DNA from: Mactromeris polynyma
Lineage: Eukaryota > Mollusca > Bivalvia > Venerida > Mactridae
Reading direction: 5' to 3'
Length of the DNA: 64,000 nt
Assembly (NCBI GenBank): GCA_032209605.1
Contig: JASFXZ010000005.1
Location: forward strand, 19,768,860-19,832,859
Below the pieces are notes generated by a model. It was not told the origin of the DNA. It saw only the letters and a program-made list of their open reading frames with translations, and searched no databases. Below, piece after piece: positions 33,401 to 45,257 of this stretch. Position numbers and translations under genes: made by a program. The number at the start of each line of letters is the position of its first letter. Within the stretch, counting starts at the first letter, position 1.

Positions 33401-36400
33401 AATTCATGTTTACTTGACACTGGCTTGTTCATCAGACATAATCAGTAATATCAAGAGAGTTGATAGTGCCCGATGCTGTATATTTTCTACAAATCATGCT
33501 GTAATTTGGATTTGAGCGTTGAGAGTCCAGCTCAGGAATTCATTTACAGACAATGGGTGAGCTGAGATAGGGTAGGACAACATGTTGCAATTTTGCAAAA
33601 AAAAGTTTTATGGATCTTTCTAATTTTAAATGGGATGTGTTATATAGACACTTGTGGACAGTTTTTCCAAAGGACATTAAGATTCTATGACTAATAAAGA
33701 AATTTTCAGTATGTTTATGTACCTAGGTGTTGGTGTCTACAGTCTATACATCATTAATAAATACAAGTTAATAATGAAGGAAATTTTATTATATGAGACC
33801 TACAAATTGTTTTTAACATCAGCCCAGATACTCGATAAAGGACAAGTCATTGTCAAGTCATGGTGTTAATTAATTACTAACAGTGTGTAGTACTGTTTTG
33901 TGTCGACATAACCGATGAAATGGGTTGCGTTGGATTAAAAAGTGCAATGACATCTCCAAGTTAGAAATTCATCGATACGTAATTTAGAAAAAATGTATTT
34001 TCATATTCCAGTTTTTCATAACATTGGGTGAAAATCTTGATTACTTAGATAATCAGCATACAGTGTTTGGAGAAATAGGGGAAGGTTTTGAGGTACTGTC
34101 TAAATTGAATGAAGCTTTCTGTGACAAAGAACATCGACCATACAAGGATATCAGGTACAAGATAGTGCTTTATTCTTGTTGTTTGGTTGGTTTGTTGCAG
34201 GTAAATGTCTAGACAAACATGTGGCAAACTTAGACATTCTGTATCAGTTACCTATCTATTATAAATACTGCAATTCTGAATGGTTTACAGACAAACAAAA
34301 GCAGTCCAAATGAAGGAACTATTGCCTGAATGAATTAACAATGTTTCTGCTCTCTGATAAATCACATCACTACAGACTTATTGTTCTAATAAGTCTTTGA
34401 GGTATTTCTGTGTTTTATGTGCCGCATGAAGGGTATGTATGCCTCAAGTTAGAAATATACTCAGTACATTTAAAAACGCAAAATGTAAGATTTCTCAAAT
34501 TCCATGAACTTACCTAGGAATGCAAGGTAACAACTTATCATGATATTATTCATTTTATGCAATGATAAACGCTAAATTTTCTTTCAATCAACAAGTATTT
34601 TCTTATCAAATTAGTTTTAAAATATACTAAAATGACATTTAAAATACATATCACAGGTACAAAAACATGTGTTTTTAAATATGCCGAGTATAGAAACTTT
34701 TGGAGACTATTGTTGTTTTACAGAGTCTACCACACAATAGTACTAGATGATCCATATGATGATCCAGCAGAGCTTGAGATTCCTGACAGATCTCCTGAAC
34801 CAACTAAAGAACAATTAGATGTAAGTACAAACATAGAGTTAACTAACCAATGCTAGCATTGAGTCGGTACCATTTTGATGATTCAATTGAAGCAACAATG
34901 GAGTTTTATTCATCTATGCAAATATATGGTACTTATGATTTAACCTACTGGGGTCAACACGCTTTTAAATTGACTTCTGCTTAATGGTCAAAGCTGTTGG
35001 ATGAATTTATGTAAACTTGTTTATAGTAGTTGTCTAGTAAAGCAGAATAAATGTGGCACGAAGATGGAATGTTATTACAGTTGGTAGGGTTGATGAAAGA
35101 CGTGGACAATGAACTGACTATGTTGAACACCAATTTGTCCGGAAATCCCAATAAATGTTTTATTACTTTGCAAATGTCACTAAATGGGATGTTTGTATCA
35201 TACAGATTGACTTAATTTATTTTGTGTGATAGTGTTAAAAGAACTTTTGGATACATAGTTACATTCTTTATTGGAGCTTAATGGTGTGTTAATGATTATC
35301 TTTCTATGAATGTAATATCTAGGATATCTTAACTAAACGATATATAACTGGTTCTCTCTTAATTTTAATTGTTGATTGATAGAGTGGACGTATTGGAGCC
35401 GATGAAGAAATCGATGATTTTAAAGGTATGAGTGAACATGAAGTTCAAGAATTGATGGAAGACAGAGAAGCCAAAGCAAATGCTCAAATTCTGGCTATGG
35501 TGAGTACTAGTATTCTGTAAAACCATTGCTTTCACTTAAATTCAACCAGTGCATAAGTGTACAGTATTTTATTACAATGCCAATGATGTGAATTATGCAA
35601 AATAAATAGATTTTTGTTATCGTCAATGTTTTCCAGTCCTTGTAATTGGTAGACTAGTAGTCGCTACTTGGAGATGGAAATCTGCAGATTGACCTATTGA
35701 CTTTTATAAGAACATAATACAACCTATGTATGAGATTGATTTTTTACTAAAATCAAACAAGTAGTGCTGATGTTTCTTTTGCATAAATGAAAAAGAATAA
35801 TTCTACTTAATATTATTACAAGTTGAAATATTCCATTGAATGTGCTCACAAGTATAAATATATGAAAATCCCACATGACTTTTAGGTAGGAGATTTACCA
35901 GATGAACACGTAGCACCACCTGAGAATGTTTTGTTTGTGTGTAAATTAAACCCTGTCACAACAGATGAAGACTTAGAAGTGATATTTTCAAGATTTGGCA
36001 CAATTGTGAGGTACCGTATAATTTTAAAGCAGTTGCAGTATATGAAATTTCACCTTTTGATCCTGTAAGTCATTGTTTAGTATCTTGCTTTTACAGTTTT
36101 GATTATTTGTCAGAAGTGTCTACTTTGTGTAGCCTTCATCTATTAGAATATATAGCGAAACGGATCAGTTCATTACAGTGGATTATTTTATGCAATGAGT
36201 GTGGTAACTGACATGGGGAAATGTACGCTAAGTCTCGGTAATGTGGCAAAAATCGATGTGGCAAAATTCATGACATGTACCTTTTAGGAAAGGCCCAACA
36301 CCAAACTGTTGATGTAATGAATATGAATTGTGTTTGTGTTGAAATTTTTACTCTTGTTTGAAGACATCACAGTGATTTGACATTAAAGATTCACTACTTT

Positions 36401-39400
36401 TATTGTATTTGCTTTTTGTTCATTGAAAAGTGGAAGAATTGGACTTAAGCTAAATATAATATCATTGTATAAAAATACTCCTCGTGTTGGTTGAATTAGA
36501 ATTGTGTGACTATAGATGTCTTTTGTTTCTACTAAACATTTACGCTTCTAATAGTGATTTCCGAAAATGCTTTGAATGTTTCACCTGCATAAATATTTTC
36601 AGTTGTGAAGTCATACGAGACCAGAAGACTGAAGAATCATTGCAGTATGCATTTATAGAATTTGATAATGTAAGAACTATGTGGTGTTTTTTTTATCAAC
36701 TATCTTGACTTCAATGAATTACTGTTATATGATATTATTTTATGATTAATTGCATAATGAACCATCAGATACAAATATACAGTTGCACCTCATTCATTTG
36801 AATTCTTCGGGTCCGAAATTTCATGTCGAATAATTCATAGTTTCCATTGGAGGTGCCTAAGAAGATACTCGGGACCTGATATTTATTTCAGATGATGTCA
36901 TGTATTCGGATTGAAGGTTGTTGAATAAACGAGGTCTGACTGTATGTCAAAACAATAATCTTACGAGAACCCAGATACAAGATATATTGTGCATTCCATT
37001 GCTGATATATATTATAATCAGTTTACAGACCTAATCATAAACAATTGTATTACAGTTCATATGAAGCTAACTCATTTCTTACTGCTAAAATGTCCGTATG
37101 ATCTGATGGTTAGCACTTGTAAAAACTTGCAACTGAATTACCCAATGTTTTCAAACATTTTGCATTCTATGACTGTTTTACTAAATTGTTATTTCTGTTT
37201 CTATTTGAATCTGATACAATATTGACTTTACTTTCTAGCCTCAATCATGTGAGAATGCATATTTCAAGATGGACAATGTCTTAATTGATGACAGAAGAAT
37301 TCACGTAGACTTCAGTCAGTCTGTATCTAAGATGAAATGGAAAGGAAAAGGTTGGTGATATAGTTTCAAGCTAAACCAAGTATTTTGAGCTATCTTTATT
37401 AAATCACTGTTCAACAATGTTGTAGAAGCAATAACCTGCTTCTTTTGTGTTTAACTTTTTATATGGGCATAAAGTTTTACTCTTGTCCATCCGTCCATGC
37501 AATGAGTGATGGATTCAGTTCAAATTGAAATTTCCCTGTCAAAGATTGATTTAGGCTGTTTGGAACCGAGTGTTTTATCTTTGTGGATTTATGGCATCCT
37601 ACTTGTATGGAAACATGTGTAGAGAAACTTTATGTGAGCCCTGTTCCAGAGTTTTCACAATTACCAGTGAGTATTATGAATAAGGAGACAAGTGGATCTT
37701 TTGTATTCTCTTTATTGTTGTCCCTTGGAAACCCAAAGTGATGACACCTTCCTGCAGAAGAGTTAAAATGTTTTGCATTTTTTGAGGACAGTGCAAGTTA
37801 AAGCAGATACTCAAATTTCACAACTATCCTTACTTCTATTACAGCATGTCCATTATAAAGCACCGACATGGGACCTCATTACGAGTCTCATCTGAAAGTC
37901 TATTAGTAGTTTGAATACTGTATAGGTTGGAAATATTTCTGATGTGTTTTAGTCTAGACCCAGGAATGAACCTATGCCTCTGGATTAGCAGTCTAGTAAT
38001 ATAGTATCTAGATCAGAATATCACCCATGTAAATGCGTACAGTTTTTTATTTGAGTATTTATACACACATATATATATTTTAGGTAAAGGTGTTGAATAC
38101 ACCAAGGAATCACAGAATGATGGTGATAATTTCTCTAGCAATTACAGAGTAAAAGACAACACCAGAAAAGACAAGTATCCTTGTATAGAAATGTTTGGTC
38201 TTATGCCATACATACAGAATTTGTTTACAACTTGTCTTCTGTAAAAAATATATTTTTACCAAAACCGTCAAAAATAAATGACCCGGTGAGCTTATTCTAA
38301 TATTGCATTTCCCTTTATGAATGTGGCATGATGTTGATTAAATATTTGTTTATTTTGTATGTTTTACATTTAAAAAGCCATAAATTGCATTTTTTCTTTT
38401 GTCTGTAGTTGTTGTTAACCACTCGATACTTTTGCCATTTTTTATTAAAATAGATACTGTCATAATAACACAGGAGCAAAATGAATGTTTTAACATTTTT
38501 AAGTGTATCAAAGTTTCAGGCTTATAATGTTTATGAATAAGGCCCATGTTTGGAAATATGTGTAAGAAATAACTTTAACCCATCCCACTGCTTGCTATAT
38601 CTCAGCTAAGAGTATTATTGCCTTGACAATCTCAGTAAATATGACCTAGTGTTTGATGATGACGATAATGATGATGATCTTGACAAATCAAAGAAGAAAA
38701 AGAAGAAACATAAACACAGAAAACACAGCAGCAGTGATGAAGACAAAGTAAAGGTATTTATTCCATGTAAAACCTTAAAAGGGTTTTAAAATGGTGGTTT
38801 TCAGACCTAAGGGTTTATATGGTGGTTTTCAGACCAAGGGGTTTTATATGGTGGTTTTCAGACCAAAGGGTTTTATATGGTGGTTTTTAGACCGAAGGGT
38901 TTTATATGGTGGTTTTTAGACCGAAGGGTTTTATATGGTGGTTTTCAGACTAAAGGGTTTTATATGGTGGTTTTTAGACCGAAGGGTTTTATATGGTGGT
39001 TTTCAGACTAAAGGGTTTTATATGGTGGTTTTCAGACCGAAGGGTTTTATATGGTGGTTTTCAGACTAAAGGGTTTTATAGGGGTACACTCTTTTCTATA
39101 TAGTTTACATAGTATACCATTGTAATATTTTTTAAGATTTGAGTACTGTATATTGTTTCTGTTGCCAATAATTAATTTCATTTTTAATGATACCTCGGAC
39201 AGTCTATCATTAGAATTATATTTTGGTATTCAGGCTCTGAAGATGAAGAAAAAACACAAAAAAGACACTCGCAGTGATGTTGGCAGACGAAATCGTTCAC
39301 CAGCTTCTAGTGATGATGATCATCAGAAAAAATATTCCAGAAAAAGATCTCGGTCAAGGTCACCTGCACGGAGAAAACATAGGTCAAGGTCGAGAGAAAA

Positions 39401-39488
39401 AAGGTCAAGATCGCCCATGAGAGGGTCAAGGTCTGGAGACAGATATCCAAAAGAAAAACATCGAGAAAGAGACCGAAGGTACAGATGA
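30464..39488 (+). CDS. PPIL4: peptidyl-prolyl cis-trans isomerase-like 4 (cyclophilin-RRM-RS protein)
   Basis: Thirteen exons: 30464-30533, 31535-31602, 32235-32299, 32975-33092, 34012-34154, 34724-34820, 35393-10 (35383)-35499, 35886-36010, 36603-36669, 37239-37350, 38084-38174, 38636-38753 and 39234-39488; exon 7 begins at 35383. They give 481 residues (the human protein has 492). Residues 1-165 are a cyclophilin domain: [51 protein letters not shown]. The classical FHR active-site Arg is not conserved, as in PPIL4 generally. Around 240-320 is an RRM with RNP2 (LFVCKL) and RNP1 (QYAFIEF). The tail is acidic, then Lys/Arg/Ser-rich with RSRSRS repeats, as in nuclear speckle and spliceosome-linked proteins. 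Every splice site is GT-AG and in phase. The start matches the family N-terminus. Confidence 0.96.
31027..31113. repeat. short tandem repeat in PPIL4 intron 1
   Basis: The unit TTCCCCTATCAAAGG plus CCCCGCCACCA occurs about three times with small length changes. It creates overlapping false open frames with repeated PIKG-type words. Confidence 0.75.
31744..31985 (+). mobile_element. tRNA-derived SINE in PPIL4 intron 2
   Basis: Box A-like CAGTGGTACAGTGGTTGTAG is followed by a box B (AGGTTTGAATCTC). A central region with GGTTCTACCAGGTGTCTACC and CTTCCTCCACCCTAATGGCTGG, a core I know from several mollusc SINEs, comes next. Then TTAAAACCCC and a short A-run at 31970. It lies in sense orientation in the intron. 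Confidence 0.75.
36778..36944. mobile_element. pogo/Tigger-like MITE in PPIL4 intron 9
   Basis: The left end TACAGTTGCACCTCATTCAT and the inverted right end TACAGTCAGACCTCGTTTAT match over most of 24 bp, beginning at TA as in the TA-targeting Tc1/mariner/pogo group. It is 167 bp with no coding capacity. Related termini occur at 40436, 57669 and 61506. Confidence 0.7.
37850..38030 (-). mobile_element. decayed SINE in PPIL4 intron 10
   Basis: On the minus strand, a box B-like GGTTCATTCCTGGG (about 37960) follows a tRNA-like segment. The central domain word GAGGTCCCATGTCGGTGC occurs near 37870. It is the same SINE family as 14690-15205, in worse condition. Confidence 0.5.
38781..39080 (+). repeat. 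29-30-bp minisatellite in PPIL4 intron 12, ten copies
   Basis: The unit GGGTTTTATATGGTGGTTTT plus CAGACCGAA is repeated ten times with few changes (CAG or TAG before AC, CCGAA or CTAAA at the end). Each copy contains a pyrimidine-poor TTTTCAG or TTTTTAG that resembles a 3' splice site. The true acceptor of exon 13 is 154 bp downstream at 39233. Confidence 0.95.
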
Positions 39489-40358
39489 AGTCAGTGTACA
39501 TCGGATCAGTGACACAGTGAAGACTTGGATAGAGATGACACCTTCCACTGATGATAGGTCGTGTCTCAAAATATAATGTACAAATATGCCACATTAGCAG
39601 ACCGGAGATGGCAGCTAAGATTTTGGTGTATTATCTAAATTCGGTATTGTGGGCGTTTCATTTTTGTCGATATTGGCAAATAGACCAGGTCTCTGATTCA
39701 TAATTAAAGGGAAAGTTTGAATACCATATCAGTGTCAGTGCAAGACTATATATATACATAAGAGTAACGATGGTCTTGCATTGAACCCTCGATATGTACT
39801 GAAACAAAAATGACTTAATTTACCTTCCTAATAATTCCAAGACTGGAAAATCTGCTGACGAAAGGCAATGAAAAATATAGGTGACTTACTGTACATAAGT
39901 GTTCTTGTAGAGAGACGTCTTAATTATCTGACCTTATTTTGTTCGTTCTACCAGACAATGAACTGTGCGCTGAATTCTCAGTGTTAATGACAGATATATA
40001 TCTGCTGTATATAACATCTTAGAAGTACAAGCACACAGGACACTAATACATACTGCTGTATTAACACTGCAGAGTGACATTCTGTTTACAGGAATCTAAA
40101 TGCTAAGGTTTTTTTGCAATCTATTTTGTACATTTAATGAAATGCAAGAATATATCCTATATTTGTTGTCGGATATGTGCACGTAAAATACGACATGATA
40201 TTAATATGTAATATTACATTAAAGTTCCTCATTTATTTAAAGCAGCATTAAATGCATGGTAGTTCTCATTGGTTTTGAGTAAAAAGGAAAATTCCATGAA
40301 CATATTAATTACATATTTCATAATCATGCACATATCTTAGTATTTTGTATTTGAATGC

Positions 40359-40364
40359 AATAAA
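40359..40364 (+). terminator. probable PPIL4 polyadenylation signal
   Basis: AATAAA at 40359, 870 bp after the PPIL4 stop codon and just before the MITE at 40436. No nearer canonical signal was noted in the 3' region. Confidence 0.5.
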
Positions 40365-40435
40365 GTATCTCTAGACAGAATCTGTGTATTTACCACTTCT
40401 TAAACAATAAGTCCTTTACAACTTGATTAAATTAA

Positions 40436-40793
40436 TACAGTGGAACACGCTTATAATGTACTCGGCTATAAAGAAAAGTCAGATAGTATGTAGTAATTTT
40501 TATTTCCTGACCAAGCTCTTCTATAATTCATTGTATAACTTCACGGTTATAATGAATTTAGATATAGCATAATTTTGGATATTACAGTAATTTGTGGGCA
40601 TATTTTAACGCAAATGTGCTCGGTTATAACGTAATTCACAATTTCGATTGGTTTGGGTGTGATGGATGTTGTAACGGAATTTGTTATATCCATACAATTA
40701 TAACGAATTTCGATGATGGATATAGCAAGGTTTGGATATAACAAAGTAAGTTTCCAGGTCACCAGAAATTCGTTAAAAGCATGTTCAACAGTA
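40436..40793. mobile_element. pogo/Tigger-like MITE
   Basis: The left end TACAGTGGAACACGCTTATA and the inverted right end TACTGTTGAACATGCTTTTA pair well. The interior repeats TATAACGAATTTCG-like words several times. It is 358 bp with no transposase. Confidence 0.75.
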
Positions 40794-41927
40794 CAGCTAA
40801 ATAGGTGTTGAATTTATGTATTCATTGATACCCTTTATAACTGAACACTACTCTGTGTCTAACCCTCGGACGTAAAAACTGTGTTGCATTTGTTTTACAC
40901 TACCACAGTGGTATATATTACTGTTTGAGTGGAAATTTTCACAAATAAAAAATGCAATTTGTCAATCTTTTAACGCTTCGTTTGCGAATTATCGAAACAC
41001 GTATATTGTTGCATTAAATGGTCATGTGAAAGCATACTTGCCTACTGAGAGTGAGGAAATGTATGCTGGCAGATATATTTTTGCAACTTTCTTAAAAAGG
41101 CAAAATTTGCTAACATTTCTACAGTGTAAACTTTAACTCTTATACAGTAATCCTTGTAATATGAAAATGAACAAAAAATACCACAAACAATAATATGCTT
41201 TAATAATGCATCTGTTAAAAACATTCCATCACATAAATATTCATATAAACTATTTGGCAATAGGCCATCATAACTAACAATTATAATAAATACAATTTTT
41301 TTATGAAAGTATTAAAACTTGAATAATATCAGAAAGTGCACATCTCAAACGTACATGAAATTCACCCTTAGGCAATATTTCTCACCAGTGAACAAGGCTG
41401 GTGAAGCCATAATAGCCAATATGAAGGATTTTTCACCATAAAAATAAATCTCCAGAAATCAATTTAACGTTTGTGAGGCTCACTTAACTATGAATTAGTA
41501 AAATCACATACTTGGATGTGTACATATGACACAGATTCCCCGTTATGGGTTCAAGCATATTGATTCAAAACCAATTTTTAAGTAGAAAAGGGCCATAACT
41601 CCTACAAATATTGGCGGATTGTAACTTAAATCAATCTAGACCAAAAGTTTATGATCCTATGCTTATATGCCCAAAATGAATTGAATCCATCCATCCTTTC
41701 CCGAGTTACTGATCGGATACCAATTTTCCCTTCGGCATTCAAAACGGGGGTATAAACTCAAGTTCCATTCTCACTTTCCTATATAAGTGTAAGAATAAGA
41801 ACATATTTTCATATGTGGAACTTCCTTGTGTCTTTTGGTTGAACAGACCATGCATTATCGGCCATTAGCTCAACTTGATTCACCATTTCTACATCTTCAT
41901 TAAACAAATGCAAATGACAGTATAAAT
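40794..41927. other. gene-free stretch with a decayed dispersed repeat
   Basis: No exon recognised. At about 41585-41765 there is a GGCCATAACTCCTACAAAT to AACGGGGGTATAA sequence related to the repeat at 21720-21925. Confidence 0.45.
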
Positions 41928-42103
41928 GAGTGCCGCTGTACGATTTACGGTGACGTCATTTCCGGAAAACGTCACATGTGACGACACCATGAACTGACAA
42001 ATTGAAGTGACCATATGGTGCTTGCAAATAGTGTCATCACATGTTGCGTGTTCTTGAAATGATGTCACTTACAGAAGAGGTTGTAAATCCCATAGCAGCA
42101 CTC
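41928..42103. mobile_element. palindromic MITE with CRE-like TGACGTCA site, copy 1
   Basis: Starts GAGTGCCGCTGTACGATTTAC and ends GTAAATCCCATAGCAGCACTC, which are inverted partners. Near the left arm is TGACGTCATTTCC, and AAATGATGTCACTT lies near the right arm. It is homologous to 62353-62589. Its right arm is tandemly duplicated. Confidence 0.75.
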
Positions 42104-42264
42104 AAATGTCTAATCCTGGGTGAGTATTATGCTGAGTAACCATTGCAGAAATGTTCTCAAAAGTGCTGTCACTTACAGAAGAGATTGTAAATCCCATAGC
42201 AGCACTCAAATGTCAAATCCTGGGTGAGTATTATGCTGAGTAACCATTGCAGAAATGTTCTCAA
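42064..42264. repeat. 104-bp tandem duplication at the MITE end
   Basis: The segment from GTCACTTACAGAAGAGG to ATGTTCTCAA occurs twice with period 104 (42064 and 42168), nearly identical. The duplication includes the right arm of the MITE and its flank, so it happened after that insertion. Confidence 0.93.
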
Positions 42265-42478
42265 TTCAAGTTATTTCAATAAATCAAACTCCCAGTTGTG
42301 TCTTGTGAGTATAAGAAAAGGGTCAATATTGTGATTGAATACATGTTTGATGTACTTGATGTGAAACAGCCTTTAACCTGAAGCTCCAATTGGAATCACA
42401 GAAATCATCACAAAAACAGGTTGCTACACTATCAAGTATGTATTTCGTCAAGATAAAAGTAATGAAAATCGTCAGAAA

Positions 42479-44716
42479 ATGGTACTAGCTAGATCTCGTT
42501 ACAAAAATCTGGTACAAAAATGTAAGTATGATCATGATAATAAAGAAACTGAAAAACTTGTTGCAGCCAGATTTAAGAATGCTAAACTATATTGGAACAT
42601 GTTAAAAAAGTCCTCTGGAATATGTAATTCAAATATTGACATAGATTCTTTTCAGCGTTATTTCAAGTGTGTAAATAATCCGGGCGATAGATTTTTCCAG
42701 CCTGATGATGAAGTATTGTACTTTTTAGAAAGGTTTGAGCAAGAGGAATTTCGTGTGATGTTCGAAGAATTGAATTTTAACTTTACGGAAAAAGAGCTAT
42801 CCACTGCTATAAGGCAACTTAAAACAAATAAAAGTGGTGGTCCTGATTTGTATATAAATGAGTTTTTCATTCACGGTCAAAGTGTTTTATCACCATTCCT
42901 TCTAAATCTCTTTAATAAAATTTTTGAGACTGGTTATTTTCCGGAAGAATGGTCGGAGGGTTATGTTGTTCCGCTCCATAAGAAAGGCAATATTAATGAT
43001 GTAAACAATTATCGGGGTATAACATTATTGAGTGCACTAGGGAAACTTTTTACTAGAATGATTAATAATAGACTGAGCAAGTGGGCTGAAGAATATAATG
43101 TTTATATTGAAGCTCAGGCAGGATTTAGATCAAAAATGGGTACTGTAGACAATATTTTCGTGCTGCATGGGGTTATCACGCATTTACTTAATATTGGCAA
43201 GGTTTTATACTGCGCATTTATAGATTTTACCAAGGCCTTTGATTATGTTGTAAGGGACAATTTATGGTTAAAACTAATTAAATCTGGTTTAAGGGGTAAA
43301 ATTCTAAACATTATGCGATCAATGTATACTACTGTAAAATCAAGGGTTAAATATTACAATGAACTTAGTGACCAATTTGATTGCATGATAGGTGTTAGAC
43401 AAGGCGAATGTTTATCGCCATTTCTATGTTCCATGTTTTTAAATGACTTAGAAGAGACTTATGTATTAAATGGCTTAGATGGAATTGATATCGGCACTTT
43501 TAAACTATTTATGATATTATATGCAGATGATATAGTAATTTTTGCTACGTCAAAAAATGAACTACAGCGTAGCCTAGATGTTTTATCTGAATATTGTAAA
43601 AAATGGAAACTAATAGTAAATGTTAACAAAACAAAAATATTAATTTTTAGAAAAGCGGGTAGATTACCGCAAAACATTAATTTCTTATTCAATAATAGTC
43701 CCATTGAAATTGTTAGAAAATTTAGTTATTTAGGCATAGTGTTCACTCCTAGCGGTTCATTTTCTGAGGCTCAGAGCACTTTAGCGGGTCAAGCTTTAAA
43801 AGCAATATTTACTATGAAAAAACATTTATCAAAATTCACTAATATCTCAATTACACATAAACTTGACCTGTTCGATAAACTAATCACTCCAATTTTGAAT
43901 TACGGAAGTGAAGTATGGGGTTTTACTGCAGCTGATGCTATTGAACGTTTACATTTAAATTTTTGTAAAAATATACTTGGTGTTAAGAAATCTACACAAA
44001 ATAATTTTGTATACGGTGAACTGGGTCGAATACCGCTAAAACTTAACAGATATATTAATATTTTAAAATTCTGGATAAAATTGATAGAACTTGATAATAA
44101 TAAATATGCGAAAAAGATATATTTACACCTTATCAATGATATAGATAACCACCCGAATCACAAGAATTGGTGTTCATTAACACGAGACCTACTATGCTCT
44201 CTAGGTTTCCACGATACATGGATTTTTCAAACTGTTGGAGATTCAAAAAAATTTCTAAGATATGTTAAACAAAGGATTAGAGATCAATTTATTCAAAAAT
44301 GGACTGGTGATATAAACAATTCTAGCAGAGCGAATTTATACAAACATATTTCTCATTTTCAATTTCAACCATATCTTGGTATTTTAAACATTAACAAATT
44401 TCGTATCAGCTTAACTCGATTGAGAGTTTCATCTCACAGACTGAGCATAGAAACAGGTAGATGGTCTAAACCTCATATTACTCCTATATCGGAACGACTT
44501 TGTAATCAATGCTCATTATTAGAAGATGAATATCATTTTGTTTTAGAATGCAGACGGTTCACTTATATACGTAGAAAATACTTACCAAGTTATTACTGGA
44601 GGCGTCCTAATATGTTGAAATTCATTGAACTATTAACAACAGAAAATAAGAAACTTTTGATTAAGCTAAGCACCTTTATTCATGAAGCATTCCTATATCG
44701 ACATCAGCAAATTTAA
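42479..44716 (+). CDS. LINE reverse transcriptase (ORF2, N-terminally truncated)
   Basis: A 745-codon open frame. Reverse transcriptase motifs appear in order: NKSGGPDLYINEFF (about 120), NNYRGITLLSALGKLF (180), FIDFTKAFDYV with the motif A Asp (about 247), GVRQGECLSPFLC (motif B, about 305) and LYADDIVIF with the catalytic YADD (about 349). Near residue 675 is CNQCSLLEDEYHFVLEC, the CX2C...HX4C motif found at LINE C-termini. No endonuclease domain precedes it. The frame has no stop or frameshift, so the insertion is fairly young, but the element cannot retrotranspose alone without an endonuclease. The clade is not assigned. It is unlike the L1/Tx1-like fragment at 2950 and the jockey-like remnant at 26520. 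Confidence 0.92.
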   Translation: MVLARSRYKNLVQKCKYDHDNKETEKLVAARFKNAKLYWNMLKKSSGICNSNIDIDSFQRYFKCVNNPGDRFFQPDDEVLYFLERFEQEEFRVMFEELNFNFTEKELSTAIRQLKTNKSGGPDLYINEFFIHGQSVLSPFLLNLFNKIFETGYFPEEWSEGYVVPLHKKGNINDVNNYRGITLLSALGKLFTRMINNRLSKWAEEYNVYIEAQAGFRSKMGTVDNIFVLHGVITHLLNIGKVLYCAFIDFTKAFDYVVRDNLWLKLIKSGLRGKILNIMRSMYTTVKSRVKYYNELSDQFDCMIGVRQGECLSPFLCSMFLNDLEETYVLNGLDGIDIGTFKLFMILYADDIVIFATSKNELQRSLDVLSEYCKKWKLIVNVNKTKILIFRKAGRLPQNINFLFNNSPIEIVRKFSYLGIVFTPSGSFSEAQSTLAGQALKAIFTMKKHLSKFTNISITHKLDLFDKLITPILNYGSEVWGFTAADAIERLHLNFCKNILGVKKSTQNNFVYGELGRIPLKLNRYINILKFWIKLIELDNNKYAKKIYLHLINDIDNHPNHKNWCSLTRDLLCSLGFHDTWIFQTVGDSKKFLRYVKQRIRDQFIQKWTGDINNSSRANLYKHISHFQFQPYLGILNINKFRISLTRLRVSSHRLSIETGRWSKPHITPISERLCNQCSLLEDEYHFVLECRRFTYIRRKYLPSYYWRRPNMLKFIELLTTENKKLLIKLSTFIHEAFLYRHQQI

Positions 44717-45137
44717 GAATCACACAATTGACACTATTTTACCATTTGAATTGTTTTATATTGTACATGTATAACCGGTTCTATGACACTACCGTTTTGT
44801 ATGTAATCCCTGTCCATTATATCCTACATTTCGTTTTCGGTAGGATGTGTTATACATGGGGATTAATTTTGTAATGGTTCATTATGTTGATATAAACGTG
44901 TATAGATATGTCTTGTACTATGAATATTTGATTGTTGATATGTTGATAATTACTGTTGTGTTTCATTGTACATAGTATGTGTACCAAATAAATATCTTAG
45001 ATTATGTATACATAACTTTTTGTATAAGTATACCATGAAAATTATTTATCTGATTGATAAGCAAAAAGACAGATATAGAAAGAGAGATGCATATAGATAG
45101 ATAGACAGATAGGTAGAGCTAGAAAGTATATGTGAGC

Positions 45138-45166
45138 ATGTGTGTGTGTGTGTGAGTGTGTGTAGG
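45138..45166. repeat. TG microsatellite in the LINE tail
   Basis: A TGTGTGTGTGTGTGAGTGTG run preceded by ATAG/ACAG tetranucleotide repeats at 45090-45115. Confidence 0.85.
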
Positions 45167-45257
45167 TATATGTTTATATGCATATATGCATGTGTATATA
45201 TATTGTATTTTGTATTTCCTCATGGGTCTATGACCTTCTGGATTCTTGAAATAAATT

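Noticed and set aside
38781..39080. CRISPR-like array of regular repeats
   Set aside because: Head-to-tail minisatellite without unique spacers, in an intron of an animal gene.
39307..39594. 95-codon minus-strand frame
   Set aside because: Antisense shadow of the Arg/Ser-rich last exon of PPIL4.
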